In this document: positions 43,795 to 53,575 of the stretch, piece after piece
How positions within the stretch are numbered: position 1 is the first letter of the stretch
How the letters are laid out: each line of letters begins with the position of its first letter
Source of the DNA: Demequina muriae
Lineage (GTDB): Bacteria > Actinomycetota > Actinomycetes > Actinomycetales > Demequinaceae
Direction: 5' to 3'
NCBI RefSeq assembly: GCF_030418295.1
Contig: NZ_JAUHQA010000001.1
Span: 2,356,001 to 2,420,000, forward strand
Length of the DNA: 64,000 nucleotides
Translations under genes and position numbers: made by a program
The notes under the pieces: generated by a model
The model's input: only the letters and a program-made list of their open reading frames with translations
The model's database searches: none
What the model was told of the DNA's origin: nothing

Positions 43795-44672
43795 GGCAGT
43801 GTCAGGACCTCCGGGCCATCCTCTGTGATGACGATCGTGTGTTCGAACTGGGCTACCCACGAGCCGTCGTCGGTCACGACGGTCCAGCCGTCGTCCCACT
43901 CGTGACTCTCTTCCGAGCCCATGCACAGCATGGGCTCCACCGTGAACACCATGCCGGGCGCGATCACGTCCGTGTGCAGGGGCGCGGCGTCGTAGTGCGG
44001 GATCACCAGTCCCGTGTGAAAGGCGGGCCCGACCCCGTGGCCGGTGTAGTTGCGGACCGATTCGAAGCCGTGCCGCGTCGCATACTTCTCGATCACGCGG
44101 CCGATCACGTTGACCTCACGCCCCGGCTTCGCGGCCTTGATGCCCCGCATCATCGCCTCGTGTGTGACCTCGACGAGCTGACGAGCGCTCTCCGACCCTT
44201 CGCCCGCGATGAACGAGCCGCAGTTGTCACCGTGGACGCCGTCCTTGAACGCGGTGATGTCGATCTTCACGATGTCGCCCTCGTGCACCACCGTCGAATC
44301 GGGGATGCCGTGGCAGATGACTTCGTTGACGGACGTGCACAGCGCCTTGGGGAACGGCGGCCGGGCCGCCGAACCGGGGTATCCGAGCGTCGAGGGATAC
44401 GCGCCGTGGTCGAGCACGAACTCGTGGCCGACGCGGTCGAGCTCGTCCGTCGTGACGCCGGGCACGATGTGACGGCCCACCTCGGCGAGCGCCTGAGCCG
44501 CGATGCGCCCGGAGGCGCGGATGCGCTCGATCATCTCCGCATCGTGGATGTCGCCGCCCTGCCACCGTGCGGCGCGGGTGCGTCCCACATACTCGGGGCG
44601 GGAGATGGTCGAGGGGACATGGCGCCACGGGGACACGACACCCTTCGTGATGCTCTCGCGGACGGCGCTCAT
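43791..44672 (-). CDS. map: methionine aminopeptidase, type I
   Basis: 293 residues. It removes the N-terminal methionine after deformylation. The five metal ligands are present in VKIDITAFKDGVHGDNCG (two Asp), NYTGHGVGPAFH (His), FTVEPML (Glu) and QFEHTIVI (Glu). An N-terminal extension of about 40 residues precedes the pita-bread fold, typical of actinobacterial MapB-like enzymes. The ATG of MSAVRESITKG is used. First gene of a pair with ppgK. Confidence 0.93.
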   Translation of the reverse strand: MSAVRESITKGVVSPWRHVPSTISRPEYVGRTRAARWQGGDIHDAEMIERIRASGRIAAQALAEVGRHIVPGVTTDELDRVGHEFVLDHGAYPSTLGYPGSAARPPFPKALCTSVNEVICHGIPDSTVVHEGDIVKIDITAFKDGVHGDNCGSFIAGEGSESARQLVEVTHEAMMRGIKAAKPGREVNVIGRVIEKYATRHGFESVRNYTGHGVGPAFHTGLVIPHYDAAPLHTDVIAPGMVFTVEPMLCMGSEESHEWDDGWTVVTDDGSWVAQFEHTIVITEDGPEVLTLP

Positions 44673-44703
44673 ACCTGGCAGTCTATTCACGGAGGCGATG
44701 CGC

Positions 44704-44904
44704 ATGTCACCGGACAAGCCCGACGAGGTGGAGTACTTCTTCAACACCCGTACGCGGATGGTCGAGAAGGGCAGGGTCAGCTCGTGGGAGCACCTTATGG
44801 GCCCCTATCCGACCCGCGGCGAGGCCGAGAAGGCGCTCGCGAAGGCCGAGGCGCGCGCGGAGGCGTGGGACGAGGCGGACCACGAGTGGAAGGGCGACGA
44901 CTAA
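44704..44904 (+). CDS. small conserved SPOR-like hypothetical protein
   Basis: 66 residues; GGAGG lies 8 bases upstream of this ATG, which favours it over an ATG two codons earlier. The pattern VEYFFNTRTRMVEKGRVSSW, then LMGPYPTRGEAEKALAKAEA, resembles the small actinobacterial proteins annotated as SPOR-domain or methionine-aminopeptidase-linked; C-terminus acidic. Divergent from map with 31 bases between starts. Function unknown. Confidence 0.75.
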   Translation: MSPDKPDEVEYFFNTRTRMVEKGRVSSWEHLMGPYPTRGEAEKALAKAEARAEAWDEADHEWKGDD

Positions 44905-44914
44905 CCCCTGTTTC

Positions 44915-45766
44915 CTACCTGGCGTCTCGCCACGAGTACTCGGGTTCGAAGCCCAGCACCGCGCGCGCCTTGTCGATCGACAGCAACGTCTCGTGCTCGC
45001 CGAGGTCCTTGGTGATGGGCACCCCGGGGAACTGATCCGCAGCGAGTTCCGGACTCGACCGTGACATCACGGTGTCCGCGTTGGCGATGATGAATCGGTC
45101 GAACCCGGGTGTGTCGTATGCGAGTGCGCGCACCACCGCCTGCGCGCCGTCGCGCGCATCGATGTAGCCCCACAGGTTCCACCTTCGCAGCGCGGGGTCG
45201 GCATCGAACTCCGGGAAGCCGGCGTACTCCTCGGGGTACATGACGTTCGAGAAGCGCAGCGCGATGATGCTGAGAGCGGGGTCCCAGCGGCACAACTCGA
45301 TCGCCATCGTCTCCTCGAGGTGCTTGACGAGCGAGTAGTTCGACTCCGGGCGTGCCGCGTACTCCTCATCCACGGGGATGTAGGGCGGGGGAGTCTCGAA
45401 CGGCAGCCCGAGCACCGTCTCGGAGGAGGCGTACACGATGCGGGTGATGCCGGCGCGGCGCGCGCTTTGAAAGACGTTGAACGTCGCCAGCATGTTGTTG
45501 TGGAAAGTCGCGACATCAGTGGCCTGGCCTGGCGCGGGGATCGCGCCCAGGTGCACCACGGCGTCAATGCCGTGATAGCGGTCCTGCACGCCGAACATCG
45601 CATCGGCCACCTGGCCGTAGTCCGTGAGTTCGAGGCGCGTGTAGCCGAAGTCGGGTGCCGCCGCCACCGCGTCCACGCCGTGCACCTCGTGGCCGTCGGC
45701 TTGCAGGCGCGCAGTGACCGCGCGGCCGAGCTTGCCTTGGCTTCCGGTGACAAGGATCGAAGTCAC
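44915..45766 (-). CDS. NAD-dependent epimerase/dehydratase (extended SDR)
   Basis: 283 residues from a GTG. Rossmann motif SILVTGSQGKLGRAVTARL at the N-terminus, AVVHLGAIPAPG, the active-site Ser in VYASSETVLG and YSLVK with catalytic Tyr and Lys. Family members act on NDP-sugars or uronates; the sequence alone does not give the substrate. It follows panB by 10 bases on the same strand, but a metabolic link is not evident. Confidence 0.85.
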   Translation of the reverse strand: MTSILVTGSQGKLGRAVTARLQADGHEVHGVDAVAAAPDFGYTRLELTDYGQVADAMFGVQDRYHGIDAVVHLGAIPAPGQATDVATFHNNMLATFNVFQSARRAGITRIVYASSETVLGLPFETPPPYIPVDEEYAARPESNYSLVKHLEETMAIELCRWDPALSIIALRFSNVMYPEEYAGFPEFDADPALRRWNLWGYIDARDGAQAVVRALAYDTPGFDRFIIANADTVMSRSSPELAADQFPGVPITKDLGEHETLLSIDKARAVLGFEPEYSWRDAR

Positions 45767-45776
45767 GGCAGTGCTC

Positions 45777-46571
45777 CTACTCGTCGAACGTGTGGTCGGG
45801 CGACGGGAACGACCCGGCCTTGACCTCGCGGATGTACCCCGCGGCTCCCTCGCTCATCACAGCGCCGACTGCGGCGAACTGCTTGGAGAACGAGGGGTGC
45901 CAGTCGCCCACGCCCAGCGCGTCGAGCCACACCAGCACCTGGCCGTCCGTGGACGGCCCAGCGCCGATGCCGATGGTGGGGATGTCCAGCGCGGCCGTGA
46001 CCTTCTCCGCGACGGGGGCGATCACCATCTCCAGCACCACGGCGAACGCCCCGGCCTCCTGCAGAGCGAGCGCATCGGCCAGCAGTGCGTCGTAGCCGTC
46101 GTCGCCGCGCCCCTGGATCCTGCGCCCGCCCAGAGCGTTCTCCGACTGCGGCGTGAACCCGAGGTGCCCGCAGAAGGGGATGCCCGCATCGGTCACGGCC
46201 TTGACCTGTCGCGCGATCCGACGACCACCCTCGAACTTGATGGCCTGCGCGCCGGACAGCTTCATCATGCGGATCGAGGATTCGACGGCCTGTTCGGGAG
46301 AGACCTCGTAGGTGCCGAACGGGAGGTCGGCGACCACGAACGCGTTCTTCGCCGCCTTCGCCACTGCACGCGCGAACGGAATCATCTCGTCGAGCGTGAG
46401 CGGCACGGTCGAGTCATACCCGAGCATGTTGTCGCCCAGCGAATCGCCGACGAGCAGCATGTCCACACCGGCCTCGTCGAACGCCTTCGCTGTGGGGTAG
46501 TCGTACGCGGTGAGCATGGTGATCTTCTCGCCGCGCGACTTCATCTCCTTGAAATGGTGGATGCGCATCAT
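45777..46571 (-). CDS. panB: 3-methyl-2-oxobutanoate hydroxymethyltransferase
   Basis: 264 residues. It transfers a hydroxymethyl group from methylene-THF to ketoisovalerate, the first committed step of pantothenate (CoA) synthesis. TIM-barrel motifs: MLTAYDYPTAKAFDEAGVD, LLVGDSLGDNMLGYDSTVPL (Mg-binding Asp), IKFEGG, GHLGFTPQS and the catalytic Glu in VLEMVIAPVA, then IGIGAGPSTDGQVLV. Complete and normal in length. panC and panD are not in the window. Confidence 0.95.
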   Translation of the reverse strand: MMRIHHFKEMKSRGEKITMLTAYDYPTAKAFDEAGVDMLLVGDSLGDNMLGYDSTVPLTLDEMIPFARAVAKAAKNAFVVADLPFGTYEVSPEQAVESSIRMMKLSGAQAIKFEGGRRIARQVKAVTDAGIPFCGHLGFTPQSENALGGRRIQGRGDDGYDALLADALALQEAGAFAVVLEMVIAPVAEKVTAALDIPTIGIGAGPSTDGQVLVWLDALGVGDWHPSFSKQFAAVGAVMSEGAAGYIREVKAGSFPSPDHTFDE

Positions 46572-46611
46572 GACTCCACTCTAGGACGCGGCTCCGGGGC
46601 GCAGGGCCGAG

Positions 46612-48258
46612 CTACTCGGCGCGCTCACGCCAGCGGCTCGTGATCGGCAGGCGCCGGTCGCGCCCGAAGGCGAGCGCGGTGACCTTGGGGCCGGGAGGGT
46701 ACTGCCGCCGCTTCCACTCGGCGCGATCCACCAGCGACAGCACGGTGTCCACCACGGCCTCGTCGAACCCACGCGCCAGCAGCTCTGCGCGGCCCTCGGC
46801 ATGCTCGACGTACGCGTCGAGCACCTCGTCGAGGACGTCGTACGGGGGCAGCGAGTCCTGGTCGGTCTGCCCGGGGCGCAGTTCCGCGCTGGGCGCCTTG
46901 TCGATCGAATTCGCAGGGATCGGGGGAGTCTCGCCGCGCGCCTCGGCGTGCGCATTGCGCCACCGGGCCAGGTCCCACACGCGAGACTTGTCCACGTCCT
47001 TGAGCGGCGCGAAGCCGCCGATGCTGCCCGCGTCGTAGATGGTGGCGTATCCCGTCGCGAGCTCCGACTTGTTGCCGGGCGCGATGACGAGGTGCCCCTC
47101 ACGGTTGGAGATCGCCATCAGGATGACGCCGCGCACCCGCGCCTGAAGGTTCTCCTCGGCCACCCCCTCCAGTGCGAGCTGGTCCTGGAAGGCGTCGACC
47201 ATCGTCGCGATCGGCTGGACGCGGTAGTCCGCTCCGAGTCGCTTGGCGAGGTCCGCTGCGTCGTCCTTGGAGTGCTCCGAGGAGAACGTGGACGGCATCG
47301 AGACTCCCACGACGTTGCCGCCGTCGATCGCATCGGCGGCGATCGCGGCCGTGAGGGCGGAGTCGATGCCGCCGGACAGGCCGAGCACGACGGAGGTGAA
47401 GCCGTTCTTGGTCACGTAGTCCCGCAGCCCCGTCACGCAGGCGCGGTACACCTGTTCGTCGTCGGTCGCCGGGGCGGCGAGGGCCGATGCGGGGGCGGGC
47501 TCGGCGTCGTCTCCCAGGTCCCAGGTCAGCAGGGCGTCGTCGAACCCTGGCGCGGAGGCGAGCACCGTGCCGTCCGTGCCCACCACGAAGCTGTGCCCGT
47601 CGAACACCAGGTCATCCTGGCCTCCCCACAGGTTCACGTACGCCACCGGGGCCGTGAGCTCCTGGGCGCGTCGTTGGGCGAGCTCGGTGCGCACGTGGCC
47701 CTTGCCCTCCTCGAAGGGGGACCCGTTCAGGACCGCGAGCAGGTCGATGCCCGCATCGTCCATCTGGGCCACCGGTCCGCCGTCGGCCCAGATGTCCTCG
47801 CAGATCACGACGCCGATGCGCCGCCCGTGCACCTCGATCACGCAGCGATCGTCGCCCGCGGCGAAGATGCGCCGCTCATCGAAGACTCCGTAGTTGGGAA
47901 GGTGGTGCTTGTTGTAGCGCGCGGTGACCTCGCCGCCGGTGATCACCACGGCCTGGTTGAAGGGCCGCCCGGACGTGGCCACGCCGAGGGTCCCCAGCAC
48001 CACGGTGAGATCGCCGAGCCCCTCGGAGTCGAGCTGAGCCGCAATGCGCTGTACCGCGCGCTCAGCGGCGCGCTGGAAGCTCTCGCGCAGCGCGAGGTCC
48101 TCGATCGGATACCCGGTGATGGTCATCTCGGGAAGAAGCACGAGGTGAGCGCCCCGCTCGTGGGCAGAGCGGCACGCGGCGACGATAAGTGCCGTGTTAC
48201 CAGCGATATCCCCGACGCAGGTGTTGATCTGGGCGAGCGCGATGCGAAGGTCCGGCAT
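46612..48258 (-). CDS. nadE: glutamine-dependent NAD+ synthetase
   Basis: 548 residues. It amidates nicotinate adenine dinucleotide to NAD+ using glutamine. The N-terminal nitrilase domain has the Glu-Lys-Cys triad in LLPEMTITGYP, YNKHHLPNYGVFDE and VVICEDIWADGG. The C-terminal synthetase has the PP-loop GLSGGIDSALTAAIA and APGNKSELATGYATIYD. Length fits the two-domain bacterial form. It is divergent from the glnA2-type gene; the 74-base gap contains the palindrome GTCACGTGAC. Confidence 0.95.
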   Translation of the reverse strand: MPDLRIALAQINTCVGDIAGNTALIVAACRSAHERGAHLVLLPEMTITGYPIEDLALRESFQRAAERAVQRIAAQLDSEGLGDLTVVLGTLGVATSGRPFNQAVVITGGEVTARYNKHHLPNYGVFDERRIFAAGDDRCVIEVHGRRIGVVICEDIWADGGPVAQMDDAGIDLLAVLNGSPFEEGKGHVRTELAQRRAQELTAPVAYVNLWGGQDDLVFDGHSFVVGTDGTVLASAPGFDDALLTWDLGDDAEPAPASALAAPATDDEQVYRACVTGLRDYVTKNGFTSVVLGLSGGIDSALTAAIAADAIDGGNVVGVSMPSTFSSEHSKDDAADLAKRLGADYRVQPIATMVDAFQDQLALEGVAEENLQARVRGVILMAISNREGHLVIAPGNKSELATGYATIYDAGSIGGFAPLKDVDKSRVWDLARWRNAHAEARGETPPIPANSIDKAPSAELRPGQTDQDSLPPYDVLDEVLDAYVEHAEGRAELLARGFDEAVVDTVLSLVDRAEWKRRQYPPGPKVTALAFGRDRRLPITSRWRERAE

Positions 48259-48289
48259 GCGGTCAGCGTAGTAGGCGCGACGTCAGCGG

Positions 48290-48299
48290 GTCACGTGAC
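48290..48299. promoter_or_regulatory. 10-base palindrome in the nadE/glnA2 divergent gap
   Basis: GTCACGTGAC, perfect, 34 bases before the glnA2-type ATG and 32 bases before the nadE ATG. It may be a regulator site; there is no evidence for which. Confidence 0.3.
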
Positions 48300-48332
48300 A
48301 CGAACGACACATAGTTGAGGCAGGATGGGCAC

Positions 48333-49667
48333 ATGGATAAGCAGCAGGAATACGTGCTCCGCAGTGTGGAGGAGCGAGACATCCGGTTCATCCGCCTGTG
48401 GTTCACCGACGTGCTCGGGATCCTCAAGTCGGTGGCGATCGCTCCGGCCGAGCTGGAGAATGCGTTCAGCGAGGGCATTGGCTTCGACGGTTCTGCCATC
48501 GAAGGACTGACGCGAGTCTCCGAATCCGACATGCTCGCCAAGCCCGACCCGTCGAGCTTCCAGATCCTGCCGTGGCGCGGCTCGAGCCACGGCGTCGCGC
48601 GCATGTTCTGCGACATTGCGACTCCTGACGACGAGCCCGCGCTGTCCGACCCGCGCCAGGTGCTCAAGCGCAACCTCGACCGCGCGTCCGAACTGGGATT
48701 CACCTTCTACACGCACCCGGAGATCGAGTTCTACCTGTTCGAGAAGCCCGAGCCGGGGATGCTGCCCAAGCCGGTGGACCAGGCCGGGTACTTCGACAAC
48801 GTGCCGCGCGGCACCGCCCACAACTTCCGCCGCGAGGCGATCACCATGCTCGAGTCGATGGGCATCTCGGTGGAGTTCTCTCACCACGAGGCTGGACCCG
48901 GGCAGAACGAGATCGACCTGCGCTACGCCGATGCGCTGACGATGGCCGACAACATCATGACGTTCCGCGCCGTCATCAAGGAGGTCGCGCTCGAGCAGGG
49001 CGTCTTCGCGTCGTTCATGCCCAAGCCGCTCGTCAACGGGCCCGGCTCCGGCATGCACACGCACATGAGCCTGTTCGAGGGCGATCGCAACGCCTTCTAC
49101 GAGGCCGGGGCGGACCACCAGCTGTCGCCCGTCGCTCGTCAGTTCATCGCGGGACTGCTCAAGTACGCGCCAGAGATCAGCGCGATCACGAACCAGTACG
49201 TGAACTCGTACAAGCGGCTCTGGGGCGGCGCGGAGGCGCCGTCGTACGTGGCGTGGGGATCGAACAATCGCTCCGCACTGGTGCGCGTGCCGGTCCACAA
49301 GCCCGGCAAGGGCCAGTCCACTCGCATCGAGTACCGCGCGCTCGACTCCGCGGCGAACCCGTATCTGGCGTTCTCCGTGCTGCTCTCGGCCGGACTCAAG
49401 GGCATCGAGGAGGAGCTCGAGCTCCCCGAGGGCGCCGAGGACGACGTGTGGGAGCTGTCGCCAGCCGAGCGCAAGGCCATGGGCTACCAGGCGCTGCCGG
49501 CGTCGCTGTCCCAGGCCATCGACCTGATGGAAGGGTCGGAGCTGGTGGCGGAGGCGCTCGGTGAGCGCGTGTTCGACTTCGTGCTGCGCAACAAGCGCGC
49601 GGAGTGGGAGGCGTACCGCGCCCAGGTCACGCCGTACGAGCTCGAGCAGTACCTGCCCGTCCTCTAG
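48333..49667 (+). CDS. glnA2: glutamine synthetase, GlnA2-like (GSI-alpha type)
   Basis: 444 residues, shorter than GlnA1 (476). Catalytic signatures: FDGSAIEGL, YTHPEIEFYLFE, NEIDLRYADAL, the ATP-site GPGSGMHTHMSLF and NNRSALVRVP. At the adenylylation position (DDVWELSP) Trp373 replaces the tyrosine, so it should not be adenylylated by GlnE. Codes for ammonia assimilation into glutamine, or possibly a related gamma-glutamylation as reported for some GlnA-like enzymes. glnE follows by 10 bases. Confidence 0.88.
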   Translation: MDKQQEYVLRSVEERDIRFIRLWFTDVLGILKSVAIAPAELENAFSEGIGFDGSAIEGLTRVSESDMLAKPDPSSFQILPWRGSSHGVARMFCDIATPDDEPALSDPRQVLKRNLDRASELGFTFYTHPEIEFYLFEKPEPGMLPKPVDQAGYFDNVPRGTAHNFRREAITMLESMGISVEFSHHEAGPGQNEIDLRYADALTMADNIMTFRAVIKEVALEQGVFASFMPKPLVNGPGSGMHTHMSLFEGDRNAFYEAGADHQLSPVARQFIAGLLKYAPEISAITNQYVNSYKRLWGGAEAPSYVAWGSNNRSALVRVPVHKPGKGQSTRIEYRALDSAANPYLAFSVLLSAGLKGIEEELELPEGAEDDVWELSPAERKAMGYQALPASLSQAIDLMEGSELVAEALGERVFDFVLRNKRAEWEAYRAQVTPYELEQYLPVL

Positions 49668-49677
49668 CGACGCTCTC

Positions 49678-52674
49678 GTGAGCACCCGCGAGATCTCGTT
49701 CGCCACGCGGCTGCGTCGCGCGGGCGTCGCCGATGCGACGCGTGCCGAGCGCATGATCGACCAGATCCGCGACATCGCCGGCGTCGACATCGACGACCCG
49801 GCGTTGGCAGTGTCCTACCTGGCCGATCCCGACACGGGTCTGCTCCAGCTGCTTCGCCTCGCGGAGTCGGCCCGCGACGCGGGTCTCATCGACGAGCTCG
49901 CGGCGCTCTCCGAGACCCGCGCCGGGGGATACCTTGCGGTCCTGCTCGGGGGCTCGGTCGCTCTGGGTGACTTCCTCGTGCGCCACCCGGAGTTCATCCG
50001 CGACTTCTCGCAGTGGCCGGAGGACCAGTCGTTCGCCGAGGTCGACTCTCGGCGAGTGATGCTCGAGTCCGTGGGCGCTGACCCCGATGCGGCCGTCCCG
50101 GTGGCCACCGTGGGCGGCGAGCAAGGCGTGGCGGCGATGCGGGTCGCGTATCGCCGGCTGCTGATTCGCATCGCGGCCGAGGACCTGTACGCGAAGTCCC
50201 CTCCGTCGCTCTTCCCTCAGGTCGGCTCCGCCCTCGCGGACCTCGCCGGCGCCGCACTCGAAGCCGGTCTGGCGATCGCACGGGCCGGGGAGCCCGATCA
50301 TGCGGCGACGCGGCTGACGATCATCGGCATGGGCAAGTGCGGCGGCCGCGAGCTCAACTACATCTCCGATGTCGACGTCATCTACGTGGCGGAGCCGGCC
50401 GAGGGCATCGATGAGCAGCGGTCGCTGAAGGTGGCCACCAAGCTCGCGACCGTCGCGTCACGCGCGTGCGATCGGGCCGGCGCTGAGCCAGCCCTGTGGG
50501 AGGTCGACGCCAACCTGCGCCCCGAGGGCAAGGACGGCGCGCTCGTGCGAGGCGTGGCCGGGCACCGGGCCTACTACGAGCGCTGGGCGAGCACGTGGGA
50601 GTTCCAGGCGCTCCTGAAGGCGCGACCGATTGCAGGCGATCCTGAGGTCGGCCAGGCGTACTTGGACGCCGTGACTCCGATGGTGTGGAAGGCCGTCGAG
50701 CGCGAGGGCTTCGTCCAGAGCGCTCAGGCGATGCGGCGCCGTGTGGAGGACCACGTGCCCCCGCAGGAGGCCGATCGCCAGCTCAAGCTCGGTCCCGGTG
50801 GCCTGCGGGACGTCGAGTTCACGATCCAGCTCCTGCAGCTGGTGCATGGTCGTCATGACACGTCCCTGCGGTCGCGCACCACGCTCACGGCGCTCGAGGC
50901 GCTGCGCAAGGGCGGCTACGTCGGCAGGCCCGATGCGGCCAAGATGGAGCGCTCGTACCGGCAGCTGCGCGTGTGGGAGCACCGCATCCAGCTGCGGCGG
51001 ATGCAGCGCACCCACCTCATGCCAGCCGACGAGGACTCGCTGCGCATCCTGGCGCGCGCCTCCGGATACGCCACGGTCGAGTACATGGAGGAGGTGTGGC
51101 ACGACATCCGGCGGGACGTGCGAGCGATGCACCTCGAGATGTTCTATCGCCCCATCCTTCCGCTGGTCGCCAGCATGTCCGCCGACGAGGCGCGGCTGGA
51201 CGAAGGCGCCGCACGAGACCGCCTCGCCGCGGTGGGGTTCGACGACCCTCAGGCGGCGCTGCGGCACATCACCGCGCTCACCGACGGGGTGTCGCGCCGC
51301 GCGGCGATCCAGCGCCAGCTCATGCCCGCGATGATCGGCTGGTTCGCCCAGGGCGCGGATCCCGACGCCGGGCTGCTGGCGTTCCGCAAGCTCTCCGAGC
51401 AGCTGACGGACGCGCAGTGGTACCTCAAGCTGTTGCGCGACTCCGGCACGGCCGCAGAGCGCCTGGCGAGACTGCTCTCGACGTCGCGGTACGTGACCGC
51501 CGCGCTGCTCCTGTCGGCCGAGTCCGTCACGTGGCTGGGCGACGACGCTGAGCTCAAGCCGCGTGATCGCGACCGCATGTGGCGCGAGGCCGACGCGATC
51601 CTGAAACGCTCCGACGACCCCGAACAGTCGGTGACGGCCATGCGCGGACTGCGGCGCCGCGAGCTCGCGCGCACGGCCGCGGCCGACGTGCTCGGCCTCG
51701 TCGACTCCGTCGAAGCCGCACGCTCCGTGACCGCGGCAGCCGACGTGCTGATCGGCGGAGCGCTGCGGATCGCGCGCACCATCGTGGCGCGCGACGAAGG
51801 CGATGAGGCGCATCGCCTGCCGATGATCGTGGTCGCGATGGGGCGCTACGGCGGCAACGAGATGGGCTACAAGTCGGACGCCGATGTGCAGTTCGTGTTC
51901 GACGGCTCCGAGCCCGGTGCGCAGGAGCTCGCGGTGAAGATCGCGCGGACCATCCAGCGCATCCTCACCCAGGTGGGGTCGCAGCCGCCTCTCGAGATCG
52001 ATGCGGCCCTGCGGCCGGAGGGGCGCAACGGACCGCTCGCACGGTCGCTGTCCTCGACGGCCGAGTACTACGGCCGGTGGTCGGACCCATGGGAGGCCCA
52101 GGCGCTGCTGCGCGCCCGCCCCTGCGCCGGCGACGCCGAACTGATCGACGCGTTCACCGCGCTCATCGACAAGGTGCGCTATCCCGCTGACCTTCCCGCA
52201 TCGGCGCTCAAGCAGATGCGGACGCTCAAGGCGCGCATGGAGGCGGAGCGGCTCCCGCGGGGCGTGGATCCGAGGCGCCACCTCAAGCTCGGACCTGGAG
52301 GCCTGGCGGACGTCGAGTGGACGGTGCAGCTGCTCCAGCTTCAGCACGCCCACGACCATCCCGAACTGCGCACGACCATGACGATCGACGCTCTGCACGC
52401 CGCATCGGAGGCGGGCCTCATCGACGGTGACGACGCTGCCACTCTCGAAGAGGCGTGGGTGCTCGCCACGGCTCTGCGCGGAGCACTCGCGCTGCGCGGC
52501 CGCGACCGCAGCGCCGATGTGCTGCCCGGCGACGCGCGCGACCTCAAGGAGCTCGCCGAGATCATGAACGTGGAGGACACGGGCGCGGAGCTTCAGGATC
52601 GGTACGGGCGCGCGACTCGTCACGCGCGCGCCGTCACCGAAAGGGTGTTCTTCGGGTGGGACAGTGGGGCATGA
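49678..52674 (+). CDS. glnE: bifunctional glutamine synthetase adenylyltransferase/deadenylylase
   Basis: 998 residues from a GTG. It attaches and removes AMP on the regulatory tyrosine of GlnA1. Two nucleotidyltransferase domains: IGMGKCGGRELNYISDVDVI near the N-terminus (deadenylylase half) and VAMGRYGGNEMGYKSDADVQ in the C-terminal half (adenylylase half), each with GxG...DxD. Each is followed by a helical domain with LKLGPGGLRDVEFTIQLLQL or LKLGPGGLADVEWTVQLLQL. The true target, glnA1, lies 12 kb downstream. The stop overlaps the next gene (ATGA). Confidence 0.95.
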   Translation: MSTREISFATRLRRAGVADATRAERMIDQIRDIAGVDIDDPALAVSYLADPDTGLLQLLRLAESARDAGLIDELAALSETRAGGYLAVLLGGSVALGDFLVRHPEFIRDFSQWPEDQSFAEVDSRRVMLESVGADPDAAVPVATVGGEQGVAAMRVAYRRLLIRIAAEDLYAKSPPSLFPQVGSALADLAGAALEAGLAIARAGEPDHAATRLTIIGMGKCGGRELNYISDVDVIYVAEPAEGIDEQRSLKVATKLATVASRACDRAGAEPALWEVDANLRPEGKDGALVRGVAGHRAYYERWASTWEFQALLKARPIAGDPEVGQAYLDAVTPMVWKAVEREGFVQSAQAMRRRVEDHVPPQEADRQLKLGPGGLRDVEFTIQLLQLVHGRHDTSLRSRTTLTALEALRKGGYVGRPDAAKMERSYRQLRVWEHRIQLRRMQRTHLMPADEDSLRILARASGYATVEYMEEVWHDIRRDVRAMHLEMFYRPILPLVASMSADEARLDEGAARDRLAAVGFDDPQAALRHITALTDGVSRRAAIQRQLMPAMIGWFAQGADPDAGLLAFRKLSEQLTDAQWYLKLLRDSGTAAERLARLLSTSRYVTAALLLSAESVTWLGDDAELKPRDRDRMWREADAILKRSDDPEQSVTAMRGLRRRELARTAAADVLGLVDSVEAARSVTAAADVLIGGALRIARTIVARDEGDEAHRLPMIVVAMGRYGGNEMGYKSDADVQFVFDGSEPGAQELAVKIARTIQRILTQVGSQPPLEIDAALRPEGRNGPLARSLSSTAEYYGRWSDPWEAQALLRARPCAGDAELIDAFTALIDKVRYPADLPASALKQMRTLKARMEAERLPRGVDPRRHLKLGPGGLADVEWTVQLLQLQHAHDHPELRTTMTIDALHAASEAGLIDGDDAATLEEAWVLATALRGALALRGRDRSADVLPGDARDLKELAEIMNVEDTGAELQDRYGRATRHARAVTERVFFGWDSGA

Positions 52675-53546
52675 GCGCTTTCCGCACGCTGATCTCAGCG
52701 ATCTGCATCATCGCCGCCGCCATCCTGATCGCCTGGTGGGCCATCTCCTCGGTCATCATCGACCAGATCGAGGACGGCGAGGCCGTGCGCGGCATCACCG
52801 AAAGTGCGCTCGAGTCACCTGCAGTGACGGCGTCCCTGTCTGCTGAGCTGTCCGCGCGCACGCAGGAGGCGCTGGCGGCGCAGGGCGTCAACGTCAGCGC
52901 GCTGGGGCTGGACGACGAGCTCGACGCTGCCATCGAGAGGGCCGTCGGCACCGAGGCCTTCCGCGCCACCGTGCTGGACCAGGTCGACGAGGCGCACGCA
53001 CAGGTCACCGACCAGCTCACTGACTCGCTGCGCACGCCGGCCCCGCTGGTCGTCACCGTGGACCTGTCCGACGCGGTTAATGCCAGGGTCGACGAGCTCG
53101 GGGCAGCGGCTGCGGTGGCGTCGGATGTCACCGTGCCCCCCGTCACGATCGAAGCCCTCGACGCCGCGCAGTTCGAACAGGCACGCACGGCCTATGAGCG
53201 CACGGCGTGGGCGCAGCAATGGGGATTGTGGTCGGGGCTGGCCCTGGTGGCGTTCGGCATGCTGGTCTCTCACCGTCGCCAATGGTTCCTGGCCAAGGTG
53301 CTGACGGTGCTGGGCCTGCTGTGCGTCGCGTTCGGCGGCGTCGTGGCACTGCTCGGCCCTGACAGCATCACGACGTTCATGCCCGGAGGAGTCGACGGTT
53401 CGCTGTCGACGATGTGGCGAGACATCCTCACCGAGGAAGCGACGCCGATCGTCGTGGAGCGGTCGCTCTGGATCGGCGGCATCGCCCTGGTCGCGGCGCT
53501 CGTCGCCACGCTGCTGGGCGCCGCCCTCGGCGGGCGCCGGCGCTAG
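52671..53546 (+). CDS. membrane protein of a paralogous pair (first)
   Basis: 291 residues, family not recognised. One N-terminal membrane helix (LISAICIIAAAILIAWWAIS), then an extracytoplasmic region of about 170 residues containing ITESALESPAVTASLSAELS and LVVTVDLSDAVNARV, and three C-terminal helices (about 182-200, 207-228, 260-285). The next gene has the same architecture and shared phrases (ALESP, SIEDG/QIEDG, MPGG). The ATG overlaps the glnE stop (ATGA), so it is in that operon. Confidence 0.7.
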   Translation: MSAFRTLISAICIIAAAILIAWWAISSVIIDQIEDGEAVRGITESALESPAVTASLSAELSARTQEALAAQGVNVSALGLDDELDAAIERAVGTEAFRATVLDQVDEAHAQVTDQLTDSLRTPAPLVVTVDLSDAVNARVDELGAAAAVASDVTVPPVTIEALDAAQFEQARTAYERTAWAQQWGLWSGLALVAFGMLVSHRRQWFLAKVLTVLGLLCVAFGGVVALLGPDSITTFMPGGVDGSLSTMWRDILTEEATPIVVERSLWIGGIALVAALVATLLGAALGGRRR

Positions 53547-53575
53547 CACGGCCCATGGACCGCGGGGGAGGGGCG

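Noticed and set aside
50458-52623. 721-codon minus-strand frame opposite glnE
   Set aside because: Shadow of glnE; no motif and no start signal.
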